Assembly (NCBI GenBank): GCA_034231615.1
Contig: CM067316.1
Coordinates: 64,007,353-64,071,352 of the forward strand
Source of the DNA: Meghimatium bilineatum
Lineage: Eukaryota > Mollusca > Gastropoda > Stylommatophora > Philomycidae
Direction of reading: 5' to 3'
DNA: 64,000 nucleotides
The position numbers and the translations under genes are program-made. The notes beneath the pieces were generated by a model. The model worked only from the letters and a program-made list of their open reading frames with translations. It was not told the origin of the DNA and ran no database searches. Of this stretch, positions 32,001 to 47,000 are shown one piece after another. Numbering within the stretch: the stretch's first letter is position 1; every line of letters starts with the position of its first letter.

Positions 32001-35000
32001 AGCTAAAGAGACGAATCAATAAGTGTTAAAATAAATAAATGATGAAGGGCTGAATCCTTAACATTCTAACAAGAAAGCTGTGTTTGTTTGGTCATATAAA
32101 CACAGCATGGAAAGATTAATAGCAGAAGGCAGAGTTAACGGGAAAAGGATGTCCATGATGCTGTGATTGCTTAAACGTCTCTAGCTGCGACAGGTCAACT
32201 CGCCTAGAATCGCAGTGTTCAGAGAATCCATAAGGAAGACCACGTTCCGGATAGAATATGTCACATAATGAGTGAGATGTATTTTATAATTAGCATTTTA
32301 TAGTTCTCATTTTTAGTTTCTTGGTAGGTTGTTGATCCAGCAGTCTGTGTGTGGGCTCATGCCCTTTGACCCAATGCCATTCTGCAATATATGCATGTGT
32401 TTGTGAGCTGTTGTTTTGTTTCATATAAGGGATTCCATTTATCTGACCTCGTAGGAGGAAACGTTTTATTGACATGACCCAGCTTTGTTTCTTCAAGAAT
32501 CATTTATAGTCTTATAAATCTCCGAATATCATCTTCAGCGATCAGTTTCCTATGCTCATAAGTCTATACAGGAAGGTGGGTCGCCTCCACGAATTCAGTC
32601 ATCAGCAGGAGGTCCTCACAGTTGCCCCACAGCTTTACCTTCAGATCTGTCTCTTGGGGCCATATTTTAGTTACGAATATCTATATTGCTTAATTTGTAA
32701 ACCAGTCATTCATTATATTTTATATTCATATGTGGTTAATGTTAGATTGTTTCCTCAATTTCAGACTTTGTTTGGAAAGTTGAGAAAATCTGTCAAGGAT
32801 CTACTCATTCCATCATGGTTGTTAGGATCACAACAGAGCGAGACACAAGCAACAGGGGATGCTTGTCAAGCTGCACAGGTCAGTCAAACAGTTTAAAAGA
32901 TTACTTTATGTTCAGTGACTTGTGCAAATTATACAACTGTGGTGGAGAGTGGATAGTTGCTACCCTATCAAGCATAGCCATTGAGAAGAGTGGAAGATTT
33001 TCCCGTTATTTAAAAGATTGTGTGTGCATCAATATGTCGGAGTACTGAAAATGGGGAGCTGAAATCCACATTCGTTCTTAAGCGTCTGCAAATCAGCAAA
33101 ATGTAGTCTGTAGAATGGAGTGTGTTGTGTCATGATTTACAACTTTGCTGCAACATGTGTGCCTTTTAACCTGGCACATCCTTCTGGGTCACTGGGACCT
33201 TATGTGGGTTGAGGCAGCCAATGTCTGCCCATAAACTCCTTAGTCACTTCTTACAACATGCATGGAAATTAGTGTTGCTATTCTTTGCTCCCATTTCAGG
33301 TTGTCATCACATAGGAATTAAATGTCATCCTCAGATTTCATACTATAATTATATTCTTCATAAGCTCACTAATTTACAAAATATATTTAAAAATCATGAT
33401 TATTCAGAAATGCTTGCACCTGCTTGTTCATGGAAGTCTGACAGAATAATTGCAAGATTGAGTTTATGTTTAGGTTGTTAACATTGTATACTTGTTTATA
33501 TATACATTTTGCAGGTGGTGATTTTGAAAATAATTGTAACCCAATATTTTCTGTTCTCAAGGCATCTTTAATATCAGCAACAGGAAACAGCTTGAGTGCT
33601 GCGAGCCAGCTACACAGCAGAACTGGTGATGGGGCAGTTGTGTTGGACCAGTCATTGCAATTTGTAGATTTGACTCAAGATCAAATGGAGAAAAATATGC
33701 TGGGCGTATCTGGGCATGGTGAAGGCACCAATGTCTTTTTAGGTAAAAGAAATTGTCTTATTGTTTTATGATTTAATTGCAGTTGCAATATTTTGGCGCA
33801 ACTACAGATCAACTCTTCACTGTGACCTTTTTTCTAGTTTTGAGGTGTTACCTAACCTTTGCAGTGTGATTGCAGAAGTTATAATTAAAATTAAAGTATG
33901 CTATTTGAAACAATACTAATTTGGGATTAACATTTAGAGGGGGGGGGGGTAAAGGAAATGTGGTTGATATCGTTTGCGTCGGGAGAAGTGACGTCACAGC
34001 ATCCATTAATTTTTTACAGCATCCGTTAATTTAAATGGTGTTACACAGAAATCCGAGACGTAATCTAATTAAAAAGTGTAAATATTGTGTGCTATTTATA
34101 GCACAGTGTAGAGTTGATCCGTAGTTTTACCAATATTTCTTGTATGATAAGATAATATTGCTATGTATAATGTGATTTTTCAATTCAATTTTTAAAATAT
34201 TCTTTCTTTATATAATTAACCAGAATGTCAAGAGTAGGTCGGATTGTAGGTGTGGGCATCAGTAATACAAATATAAAAAATATTACACAATATAAGTATT
34301 GATGTGCTACAAAAAGTATTTACAATAGAAGTATGTAACTCTTCAATAATGAGTAATAAAGACAAAAATATTTTGGTCTAATAAAAAGACCCACAGAAAC
34401 AAATGCAATACAATAAGATAAATAACTAAAAAAATCAAATTGAGATATAACAAAAGTAGTGGAGAATTGTGTTTATTTATATTGTCCAGGGGAATCCTAT
34501 ATGGGATTACGTCATACTGGCAAACTTCCCGGTGTCAATAGGGTTGCTTCCGACACACACGATGAGAAATTGAGTACACAAGATCCAGATATACCACCAC
34601 CTACCTCCAGTAAGTCTTCATCTCAGTGTATTTTTTTTAATGCTCATACTTATATTCTATGTATATTATATTCTATATATTTTGGAGAGAGAGTGTGGTT
34701 GACGATTAGCGCAACTCTTCCACACTATAAACCAACTTCAGCGCTAGTCATTTCCCATTGGACTTGTTAGCCATTTAAAAACGCACTATTAATTTTTATT
34801 ATTTATTATTATTTTATTTTTTTGGGTCATCGTCGATTGCGACGGACGAACATCATCATTCTATGTATGTCCTGGTGACTGGGACATTATACTTATATTC
34901 TATGTATGTCCTGGTGACTAGATGGTTTCTGATCCAGCGGTCTTCAGGTTGTTTGGTTGCTGATCCAGCTGTCTTCAGGTTGTTTGGTTGCTGATCCAGC

Positions 35001-38000
35001 GGTCTGGGTGACTAGATAGAACAAGAGATAAATCTCCGGTGTAGGGAAACACCGGATACTGCAAATGTGAAGGCTGGAGTAACACAGGGCAAATGAAAAA
35101 ATGAATGGAAATAGGTATAAGTGTTACCAATGTTATAAACAAAACATTTTAATGAAGCAGTGTTGTGACGTTTCAACTGAAAAGCCTTATCCAGGAGACA
35201 TACAGACAAATAATATAGTAAACATAAGAAAGCACATATGATGGGAGGGAGAGACTAATGTGTGATACTAAACATAAGAAAGAGAAGGATGAAAGCTAGG
35301 AGGGTCCAACAAGTTAAGAGCGGGCAGATATAGCATAAGTGGGACAAGAGAGTAATGACAATGATTTAGTAAGTGATGATAAAATGTACAATGAAGAATG
35401 TAATGGGTTTGACTAGAACAAGCAATGTTTGTACACACATCTGATAATATAACAAATAACAAAAATTGTGTAGTATAGTTTTTATTAGTACTTACGTAAA
35501 ATACAAGGTTGATCAGCTTTACAATTAATGAACAATCATACGATAGAGTGTGTATGAAAAAAATACACACGACAGTTTCAACCTTAAGATTATTTTTTTT
35601 CACTCAAGAAAATACAAGACAAAGACTAGAAATAATGGCACATAGCGATATAACAGACAACAAAGTAGCGGAGAGACTTGCAAAAAGAGGTGCCTCAAAA
35701 TAACAAAAGCGAAAAAGACTTTGTAAACAGTCAAAACAGATTCTCAGAAACAGCACCAGGGAAATCTGGCTGAATGATGGGCAAATGGGCTGACTGGTCG
35801 AAATGTATTTAGTGAAATGACACGGTCAAAGGACAATGACAACATAAACAATAGTTTTCTACCATGCACATTGGATGCACTGATTTCATTCTGCAGATTG
35901 CTTTCCATAACAGAGACTCATGTTTAAAAGTCATTTTTGGGGCTCTTATTAAGGTTTCAGTATTTAAAGGTGAAACAAGATGTTTTTCCATGACTTGGTC
36001 AGGTTTACACCAATCATGTGTACATTCTCTCCTACATTCTGGCAAGTCAGCAATAGTAGTGTTGAGTAAATATTCTTTTTCTTTTGTTCCCTTAACCTTC
36101 ATGGTGCTTTGGTTAAGTGTGATCGACAAAAATTTCATTGGCTGCTGTCTACTGTTGTCGGATGCATTCGGCCCAATGATATATCGTGCTAAATAGGCGT
36201 ATCACAGCCAGCACATAGTTTGTGGCATGCGCAATCGAAGCCGGTACACTCCCACGTATGACATGAGTGTTGTAAAGATGTCTAGGTGGAAGGTACACGA
36301 TTTATAGCAATTAATCTGCACACTGGTACGATGCCATGATGGTGGATCGGTTTTATAGACCTTTCTTTCATCGTATTTTGAATAACATAACATTGAATCG
36401 TGGTTTGAATCATGAATTATTGGGTTATTTAGTTTCACAGCAGTGAATATACAGAATGCTGTGTTGGTTTGGGGACTTGTACATGTTTGATATCGAATAT
36501 GTTGAAGTGGCACCAAAAATGACTCTAGACCTAAGCTCAAAGAACGATTTTACTGCAAATCTACATGTTTTTTACAGTTCCCATGGCAATATTTTGATAA
36601 TTTCGCAATGAAAGAACATAAATACAACAGATTTGCGTGTGATTTAGTGTACAGTGTTGCCAAGCAATTCGATAAGTAAGGTATTTTTTTACTAATTTTT
36701 TCCCTCTTTATTTGTTATAAAATATGTTTTTTTGTGAAAAACGTCTTTACCACTTTCTCATATGTCTGGTATCACACACATACATACATAAATTACACCA
36801 ATATATGCAGAATTCAATTCTTTATGTATATGTGCAAATATTATTTAAATATCTTTAACAACTAAAAAATTATCACATTTTTAAAACCATCAACGCAAAA
36901 TTTCAAAAAAGAATCCGGTGGCAGGGAGACGTTTCGTATTTTTTAATCTGGCTTGCTAAAGGTTAAAATGTGACCATGTCTGTAATTGTGTCTTGAATTA
37001 ACTTCACTGTCCATTGTAGCTTATACAAGGAATTGCATAGATCTTTGATTCCATTGTTATTCTTCTGTGTCAGTGTGTTTGTCCAGTAAAAGGTAAAGGT
37101 AGGTCCCATGGCAGCAACCTGTCATCGGGGATGAAGATAACTTCACATACTAAGCTTCAGCAACTATTAGGTGGGGTGGCCATTTTTCTTCATTGCTGTC
37201 TTTACCTCCCCAGTCTCGTGAGTATATATATGTAAAATGCCTGACGACAGGGAGACTTGTTACAGGCTAGAGATAACTGAAATAATAGCATCCGCTGAAG
37301 ATGGATATGTCGGGCCATATAAAATGTGGCAACACATGTCCATTTTCTGGACTACATCCTGCTAGAAATCTAGTTGTACCATTGTCCTGCTACAAGAAGA
37401 GATCCAGTGGGAGTGTGAGAATGAATGCTGAAGAAGAAGAAATAATAGCATGGCAAAATTAGAAGGTGCAAATGTTGTTCAGCTGTAACAAGCAGAACAA
37501 CGTATATGTTTCCTCATGGAAACCCACACTATTCTGTGATGGATATCCAGCAGAGTGAGTGAATGCAGAATAAGATGATGAAAATAAAATAGTGCCTTGC
37601 ATTTTTTAGAACTGTCTGGTGCCCGCCTTCATGATCCACAAGTTAGGACGGGACCCATTAGACTGCATATGTCAGAGTCCTACCTCAGCGATGCAGATGA
37701 CCAGAGCCCTGAAATGACGGGGACTCACCATATCATGACATCTACAAGGATCCAAAACCAATCCTTCAACACTTCACAAACTGGTAAATTAGTGTTTATT
37801 GCATTGTGTGCTGACTTTTGTTTGTGGATTGTGTCATGTCCTCTCAAGATGTGTTAGGACACACATGTAGAGAAGTGCTTCATATGATGTCATATTTATT
37901 TCTGACCAATTTTGGAGAAAATCCTATGTCTGAACCTCTGATGAAGCACTTGGGGTTTGTATAATGAAATCATATTCGATGAAGAATTTAGACTTATTTT

Positions 38001-41000
38001 AGAATGAGGTTGTATTACTTAGAGATTTAGAATGAGAACATGTAATGAAACTCAAACAGTTGGGTATTTTGTCTGCTTTGTTAATTTGGTGCGCTGCCAG
38101 CGCCAGAAAGTAAAGTAAATAATGGCGTAACTGATCTTTGCTTGTCACTAGGTTTTGTAGATGGGGCTGACCAGTCCCACCACCATAGCTCACATGTGAT
38201 CTAAAAGCCATGCTAAGCTGAATGTGTCACTTTATACATGAAAAAACCGAACATAGTTCGCAGATACAAGTGATTTTAGGAGCTGTGAAAGACTCAAATA
38301 TTGCAGTCAAGCTTGTAAATCAACACAGATTTGGCTCCCCAGACTATAACGTTCTAACCAGCATGTAACGAATACAGGTGTTATATGTTTGTGTTACTGA
38401 GGATACTTCAAGAAATATATAGTCAATACTTGTACAGGATGCTTCTTGTTGTTGTAATAGTCCTTGCCTCAATTGGTCATTTCTGTGACTTTTTAGTCTG
38501 AGTACACAGTTTGAATGTCTTGACAAAATCGCATCTTTTATTGTAGATGCAGTTAGTCAAGTATGGAAAAACCCGTTTACTCTTAGTTGCTAGGCAATTT
38601 AGTGCTGTTAGAATGGACTGGTTCAATTCACATTGGTCTCAAGAACCTTCTAACCACCAGGGTTTAGATAACGAATATGGATGTAGTCTGATAAATGTCT
38701 TCGTTATATTTGTTTTGAACATTTTTACATTTCATATTTGAAACTTATGTTATAACTCTCAATACAGTTGTGCTTCAGATGATGATAAATGTATTTCTGA
38801 CTTGGATGGAGAAAATGCTACAATGTCTGAACCTCTGATGAAGCACTTCATAACTACATTACTTTCAGACTTGGGAATAGGCCTATGAGGTCAGGCTAAT
38901 AAAGGTGGCTGACAAAGATTTCTTCAGATATTACTAACAGGCGCAAATTATTTTTTCTTCGTAGTTCAAGCTCCTTGTACATACATTCTCAAACTCCTGC
39001 AAATTAGCAGGATGTAGTCCGGAGAAAGTAATTCATTGTATCATTTATAGCGTAGCTGCGATATTTGCGCCTTTCGGCTTGGCTTCTGTTCTATTTAAGA
39101 TAGGACAGCAACTCCACCCAGAGTTTTATGTACTACCTACACCCTACATATTCACCAGGATATCTAGGGTGTAGGTAGTTTCTATTGACCATTAATGCTC
39201 TCTGCTGAAGTTAGATGTACCAGGTCATTAGTGCAAATAAAATGGTGGCACAACATACTTCCAGTCTCTGGACTACATGCTGCTGGAAATCTAGTAGGAC
39301 AATTGTCCTGCTACAAGAGAAATTGCAGAGGGAATGAATGGAGGGAAAAAAACTTGAACAAGAGAAATTGTATGAAAATTAAAAAATCGTTCTATTAGTT
39401 GAGCTAGAAAATATGTCTTTCACAAGTTGAGCTCAATCATATGTCTTAACTATAATCTTTTTGATCGACTTTGATCTGGGAATGTGTCTAGTTGCTTATA
39501 GTGAACAGAGGAAATCTACAGAAACATTGTTCAATTTTATTTATGTTGACAAACTGTGATTTATGTATGCTGAGTTGATTGCATGGGTTTTACCAGGGAA
39601 GTTTTCTCTCTATAAAAATGGGTGGGAGAAATAAAGGGAATAACTATAACTTACTTAGAGTATTGCATGCTTGACTACATATCAGTATGTCTGTTGCTAT
39701 TCTGATGTGCATTTTGTTAGCCAGACCTTGTGGTATTTGTGATATGTTGAAATTTGTAATTTAACATGTTACAGCTGCACTAGGTTACTGAGAAATTATA
39801 TATTTCAGTTGCTAAGAGGCAGAGGCTGTGGAGCCCAGAATCTAACGCACAAGGGAAACATTTAATGTCCCCAGTGACAGAGAAACCAGCATTCAATTCA
39901 ATTTTGCTTGGATCTCTGGTAAATAAAATTATTTCTATAATGACTTATTTTTTATTTCGGTGTTAGACCCATCATCATTTCACATTGTATTTGTACTTCC
40001 ATTTCCATGATTACATGGCTTCATGGTATATGTTCTGTTGTACATACAGTGGCTCCTATTATTCCCCCTTTTTTGCGTGGTAATGCTATCTTATTTATGG
40101 GAGTTTAAAATTGGTTTATACTTATTGCCAGGAGCATGGTTTTTTTAAAAACTTCAAATTGCTAAAAGTTCTTTGAACATGTTCAACTCACATATCAGAA
40201 TTTTGAATTTATTGTCCTAGAACGAGGTACTTGATCACACTTCATAAGTTAATTTTTCATTCTTTGTGTTGCAAACTCAAATGCATAATCTCAACACTTG
40301 TTAAAACACACACACACACACTAATTCCTCAGTATTAAATCAGAGCTCGCTACTGAAGACTGATGTGGCTAGATAGAGCTTGTCACTGAAGATTAATGTG
40401 ACTGTAAAGATAGAACTCGTCACAGAAGACTAATGTGACTAGATAGAGCTTGTCACTGAAGATTGATGTGGTTATATAGGACTTGTCACTGAAGATTGAT
40501 GTGGCTAGATAGGACTTGTCACTGAAGATTGATGTGACTAGATAGAACTTGTCACTGAAAACTGATGTGGCTGTAAAGATAACCTGTCACTGAAGACTGA
40601 TGTGGCTGTAAAGATAACCTGTCACTGAAGACTGATGTGGCTGTAAAGATAACCTGTCACTGAAGACTGATGTGGCTGTAAAGAATGCTAGTGATTTTTT
40701 GGAGGGTTTGGTCATACATATTTTTCCTTATCGGAGGAGAGTTGTGGACATGAATGCAGGTTTCATCTATCTCATGTACTATACTAGATTTTCTGCACTG
40801 CAGATATAGCACTGTTATTCACACACACCTCACCTCCAATGCATGTTATATACTTATGTAAACTCTCTTTTAATTGTGTGTTGTAACAGAGTGATTCGGC
40901 AGTGTTTGGTGACAGTTTTAACAAATCATTGTTCTACCCTGGCAAGACACGTTTTGGTGGTGCATCAGCGGAGAGGAAGACGCCTTTAAATACAAGCCTT

Positions 41001-44000
41001 CCCTATCAGGTAAATCTCCATGTGAGACCAGATCTTTAAATCTAATCCTAATTTTAATCATAATTAGCTAATTATCAGACTGCAACATAAGGCCAGCTGA
41101 GCAATTTTGACTGGTTCACCCCATGATGATTTAAAGTATGCACTAGTGCTGATGCTTACACGGTTTCACATCACAGGCAAGAAGTAAACCATGACACGGA
41201 CCAGGGATCAAAAAGAAACGATTACATAAATATGATGTTGCAAGTGCAACATGTCCTCAGAACAAAGAAAAGAGACTTCATGAGTGTCTTTTTACACCCT
41301 TAATAGTTCATGATGGGTGACAAACTGACATTTGAACATTGGACTAAATGATATTTAGATATTCCATTAGCCAGTTGTGGGTCCCATTCTGCTCTGACTG
41401 ATCAGAATTTGGCTCATCGACTCAATAAGATTTCTGCTGTAATGTGTTACTTATCACTTCTAGTTCAGGAGTCATAGCTTATATAATACATTTGTTGTGT
41501 CTCTTTATAGTTATATCATGCACATGTCCTGATTAGAACAAGCATATTGCCAGTAGCAGATTACAGCTGTCAAACATAACCAATCTGTGGCAAAGAGAAT
41601 TGCTGCTCTTGAAATAGATTAACTTTGAGAATATTATGGATGACAAAAACAGACAAATTTCGAAGTGATAAAATACAAATTTGTAGCATTCTATTCAGGA
41701 TGTAGCCATCAAACCAGAATATTTTGGCTGTAGTGATTTTCTAGGCAATATAAATAAGTTCAGTGGTTTGCTACTACTTTTTTAATTGGCTGGATGCCTG
41801 GGTGAAAGAACATTAACCTTTGGCAAGCTGGATTAAATTAATGCAATATTTTCCTTCCCACTGGATTATTTGTTTGAAAATTTGCATTATTGTTGGTGGC
41901 TGTTTTGAAAACCTGGTAACTTATTTGTTGTTAAAGATTTAAATAATATTTGCACATGTAAATAAAGAGTTGAATGCTGCATATATTAGTGTACGTTTTG
42001 TTTGTGGGTGATGCCAGACATGAGAAAGTGGTAAAGATGTTTTTATCCACACAAAAAACAAATTATATAAAAATGACAAAACATTTATAAAATCACTTTT
42101 TTTGTCTGAAATGGGAAGACACACTTAATACTATAGTATTTATGTTGTTTCGTTACCATATTATCATAATATTGCTGGGGTCACCTTTACCGATTGAGGA
42201 TCTCAGACACAGATGAATGTCCACATGGATCCGGAACCCAGACCTCAGAACACATACTTCAGGACTGCCCAACATACAGAGACAGCAGACCTGGCCAGAG
42301 GATACAGACTTTGAGCCACAAGCTATGGGGCAGCCGCTCTGACCTGGAGAAGAAAATGGACTTCGTCTTGACGACAGGCCTGACAATATAGCATGACCAC
42401 AGATGCTGAAAGCAAAAGAATATCGCTGGGGAAAATTAATCAACCATGTAGATTTCGGTAAATCGTTCTTTGGAGCTAGACCTTGTCGTATTTTGAATCG
42501 TAACAAAACATTAGATGTTTGGCCCTTACAATAACAAAACCATCGTGTTCTGCTGTATATTCTACTGTGAAAGCTAACTACTTCCCAGAACTCATCATCA
42601 GAATCACAACCCATAATGATTTTACTGAAAATATGATAAAATTTTTTTTATAAAACATGATTCATGCTTATGTCACGGAGCTGATTTGCAATTATTGGAC
42701 AGATGACTCTGGATGTAAAATACGTCCCTTCATACTCTAAAAGAGCAGGAAAGAAAGTAGTACAATAGCTAGCTACGATTCGTCAATTTCGGTCATGTGA
42801 ACATTATGTTGCTTTCGGTCCCAAAAGAACTACATAGCAACTAGGAGAAATTACTGCCGTAAGTGTTGGGAACCATGTAAACCATGAGCAGATATTTCTG
42901 CTTGAAGCGCAGTAAAGGTTAAATGTTGGTCCCTAAACATTGTATGAAGTAAGTAGAGGCATATAAAGAGACAACAGCTTGGAAACATAAATAATAGAAG
43001 TTATTGGTTGCTGGTAAGTGGTAAGGGCCTTCCAAAACCAATGGTAGACAGATAAATTTCCAATTGCAAGATCATTACACAAACCATAAACAGGACTGAT
43101 GTTCTGGAGAGAATGCTACTTGAATAGAACATGTTACACATTTCCATTCATGTTCATAGACACTTTTAGAGCATGTTTGCTGGAGTTTGCTTTCAAACTT
43201 AGAGGGCTGATCCTACAAAGTAGGAAGAGGATTACCATTTTCCAACTAGAACGATGCTGCTTTGACTTGGTCTTCCCAGACTTCCCTTTGTGGGTAGTGG
43301 ATCTGAGGTGTACTTAATTACTTTCCATTCCCTGCCACTTATAGTCACAAGATGTGTGCCATGTCTACCAAATTGGAAAGACATGTAGAATCGTTAATCC
43401 TGAATTTTCCGTATGTGCTATATATGTCACTTTCTAGTTGTTTGTCAATTTATGGTTGTTATAATCCTGAATTTTTCTGTATGTGCAATACATGTCAATT
43501 TCTTGTTCATCAATTTCTGGTTGCTAAACTTTTTCCACAGTCTTCATTGCCACTAAGGAAACAAGTCCGGGCACATAATGTCAGTAACAACATAAGTGCA
43601 ACTACCAGTTCAACAGCTCAGAGAATCTTGGAAACATTAGATAGAATGTCAACACCTCTTGGGGTAAGTCTTGACAAACTAGGAAGTAGTGTGTGTACAA
43701 GTATAGTTTCTATTGTGTTTATGAAAGAGAGATTATAGAAACTTGTTTGTGTCAAGAGTGTGTATTGTCAGGGCCGAAAGGGGAGCAAAGAGTAGTTACA
43801 CAGTTGCCTGCCATGCATTTCGTTATATATGACTAAGGAAGGTATATTGGAGGGGGAAGGAGAGTTTGCGGTTGCATCCCATTTATAGTCAAGTTTAGAG
43901 GATTACAGAAAGTAAAGAGTAGATTTCAAATATTGTTTCTGTGGTAATTATTTCAGTGAATTTATGAAACAGGTTTTTTTGTTGTGACTGTCATCACATT

Positions 44001-47000
44001 TGTGTGTGTTGAGCTGCTGATAAGTCTCAATGGAGTTTTATTTATTTTTAATCCACCGAAGACGGATGTGTCAGGCCATTGGTGCAAATACACCCTGCTG
44101 GAAATCTAGTAGGACAATGATCCTGCTAAAAGAGACATCCAACGAGAGTTTGAGAATGAACGCTGAAGAAGAATTTATTTTTAACATTTTCTCGTTTCCC
44201 ACTTCATTCTATTTGTAAACTGGCATTAACCTACATACTAAACTGAATGACATAAAGCTACTACAGTTAAAAAAAGGTGCAGCACCTTGTAAAGAAGCGA
44301 AATGCAGCAGCTAAAAAACGGAGAGTAGCTAGAAAGTCACAGGTGTTTTTAAAAAAAAAACCCCATCTACAGTGTTCATCAATGCCCGAATTCTGCAAGG
44401 ATATTTGGGGCAGGAAAAGGCCTTACTAGCCATCTATTGAACTCAGTAAATTACATAACTCTAACTGAATTTTAAAATTGGATGTAATTCTTCTTCTTCT
44501 TTCGTTCACTTGAAACATGTCTATATCTCAAATTCTGTCTCCTTAATAAAACTCACTGTCTTTTGTAGTTCATACAGTGTCCCATAGAGTTTTGATTCCA
44601 GTGTTGTTTCCTCTGGCCAATATGTCTGCCTCAGCGTTTCATGCTCAGAACACTCTTGAAGTATATGTCTGGCACTCTGTGCTGCCTGTCCACATGTACA
44701 CATGGCTGTGTTGCCAATCTTGAACTTTGTATACATGTGACTGCGGAGTCGGTTGTGTCCTGTTCTGAGACGTAGAATTATAACTTGTTCTGGTCTGTTC
44801 ATAATATGATAGTCATCTTGTGTTGGTGTTTGTGGCTTTCTTATTGACTTTATCATCTGTTTTTTCTGATGGTAGGTGATTGGTATATCTGGTTGGTCTT
44901 CGGCACCACCTTCCTTAGCCAGTTGGTCTGCTTTTTCATTTCCTGGTATTCCACAGTGAGAGGGTATCCACTGCATGGTTACCCTATAACTGGTAAGACA
45001 ATTCGCTAAGTAGTTTTTTCAAGTCTGTTAGTTTTCCAGACTGGAGAGCTTGAAGCACTGACCTTGCATCTGTCAGGAATACCACAGGCTGTAGGTCAGA
45101 GTTGGAGTTCAGCAGTTTTTTTAGCTGCCACACTAATTGCCTGGATTTCAGCATCATAATTATTGCAGAATTTTCCTGTTGGTGTTCTGATTGTATCTCT
45201 AGGCTTGTGTGGATATTCTATATATACAATTGGATGTAATAAATGGTTATCATCACTTGATGGATACACAACAAACAGGGTCAATGTTAGAGGTTTTATA
45301 GGGCGCATTAAAAATTTTTGGCTGTAGTATTTCTCATTGAAATAATTATTACAGAATTTTAAAATGTATATATATATATATATAATGTTATGTTTACTGT
45401 AAGACATGTTTTATTATATATGATCAGTTTGTGAAATATACTTGACAGGATGCTAAAAAGATCCCAGTTTCTGCTGAGTCGTCAAATGATTCTGTACTCA
45501 CATTTACTGTAAGTATACCCCTATTGTGGCAAAAAACACTTTCGAGAATGAGTTCTCTTACATATTTATTGTTCTCAATATGATTTCCATCAATAGTTCC
45601 AGGGCCAATGATGGAGTAACATTTTCTTGATTGCAACGATTGCTTGCAGCCTTTGATCTTATGTTTATATACGAATTTATTACAGTGACCACATAGCAAG
45701 AGCAGCGAAGTCTTAAGTCAGCCCATCCAATCATTGTGACCATGCAATGTTTTCCTGGTCATAGTGATGTAGCAGGAAATGAAGTAGTTTTGCAAAAAGA
45801 GTATGGGAACAGTCAAACAGATTCTTAGCAACAACACAAAGGAAATCTGGCTGAAGAGATGGGCAAATAATATGATTGTGAATTTTATTTTTATGATTGT
45901 GAAAGTGTTATTTAGTGAAATAATCTCATTGCAGAGCATGTGGTGGAATTGCTGTATCTCTTTATTGTGTATTCAGGAGCACATTTTGTATTCTATTTTG
46001 ACTACATCTTATTCATGTTCACACAAGGAGATGGTGCAAGTGCTTCAGATGATGATACGTTCATGTCTGACTTTGATGGAGAGAATCCTGTTATGTCTGA
46101 ACCTCTGATGAAGCACTTCATTTAAAGTTGTGGATAAGCTTGTCTAGAAGTAGTTAACCTGTGTGCTGTTGGAATGTGTATGGAACCGAAAGAAAAACAT
46201 TGCCGCCTGCCATGATAGGTGACTAAGTATCTGTAATATGTCACGTCTAAACTAAAAATGAAATATCGATCTCAACGAAACATATAAAAAAATTGAGTTG
46301 CAGCGACTCGAAAATCGGGTAAAGCTCCGCTAATTAACAAAAAATCGTAATAAATCAGTCTTGCGCCCGCTTGCTTCGATTAAAACAGGAAGCTAAACCA
46401 CGGATCTATGCAATGGTCATTGTTTCTAATAGACCCGGCACCCACAAAAAAATGTCATATCGATCGCAACACAAGTTTTAAAAAAGCGACTAAGAGGCAA
46501 GTAATAACGGTGACGCGTAGCGACTACTTGCGAGCTCGTTAACCTTTACGACTCTGCTGTCGCAATAATGCGCCTATGAGCACAGCTACATTGTGCCTGC
46601 AGGCGCAATCCCGCTACATAGGATATCGCCAGATTCCTGAGTACGGAACTTCACAAAGTAATGATCCCGTGACGTATAAAACACGCCAAACGAAGCGAGG
46701 AATACCTCGCAGTTTAAAGGTCAAATTCCATTACTCATTACGACTGCAAGAAGAGAGAAAACCGGCTGGTTTTGTCAACGAATTTCTGGAACGACGTTGG
46801 CCATTTTTAAGCCATATTTTACTATCAAATTGAGTACCGAGGCTAAGTGATCGTGAATACATGTTTTAATTGTTATTTTTTATGTTTAATATGTTGTTAT
46901 TTGATAAGAATGTTTGTGTAGTCGTTCAAAAACACAAAAATAATATGTATCAGGGGTGCTACGTGCGTGCATAGACAATAATTATGCTGCGTGTCGGGAT

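Noticed and set aside
33466-33561. Extension of NUP153 exon 3 to an earlier TGCAG acceptor
   Set aside because: Exon 2 ends in phase 0; the earlier acceptor puts a stop in frame.
46576-46833. 85-codon ORF as a host gene
   Set aside because: No family match, splice context or RNA evidence; lies within a probable TTAA element.
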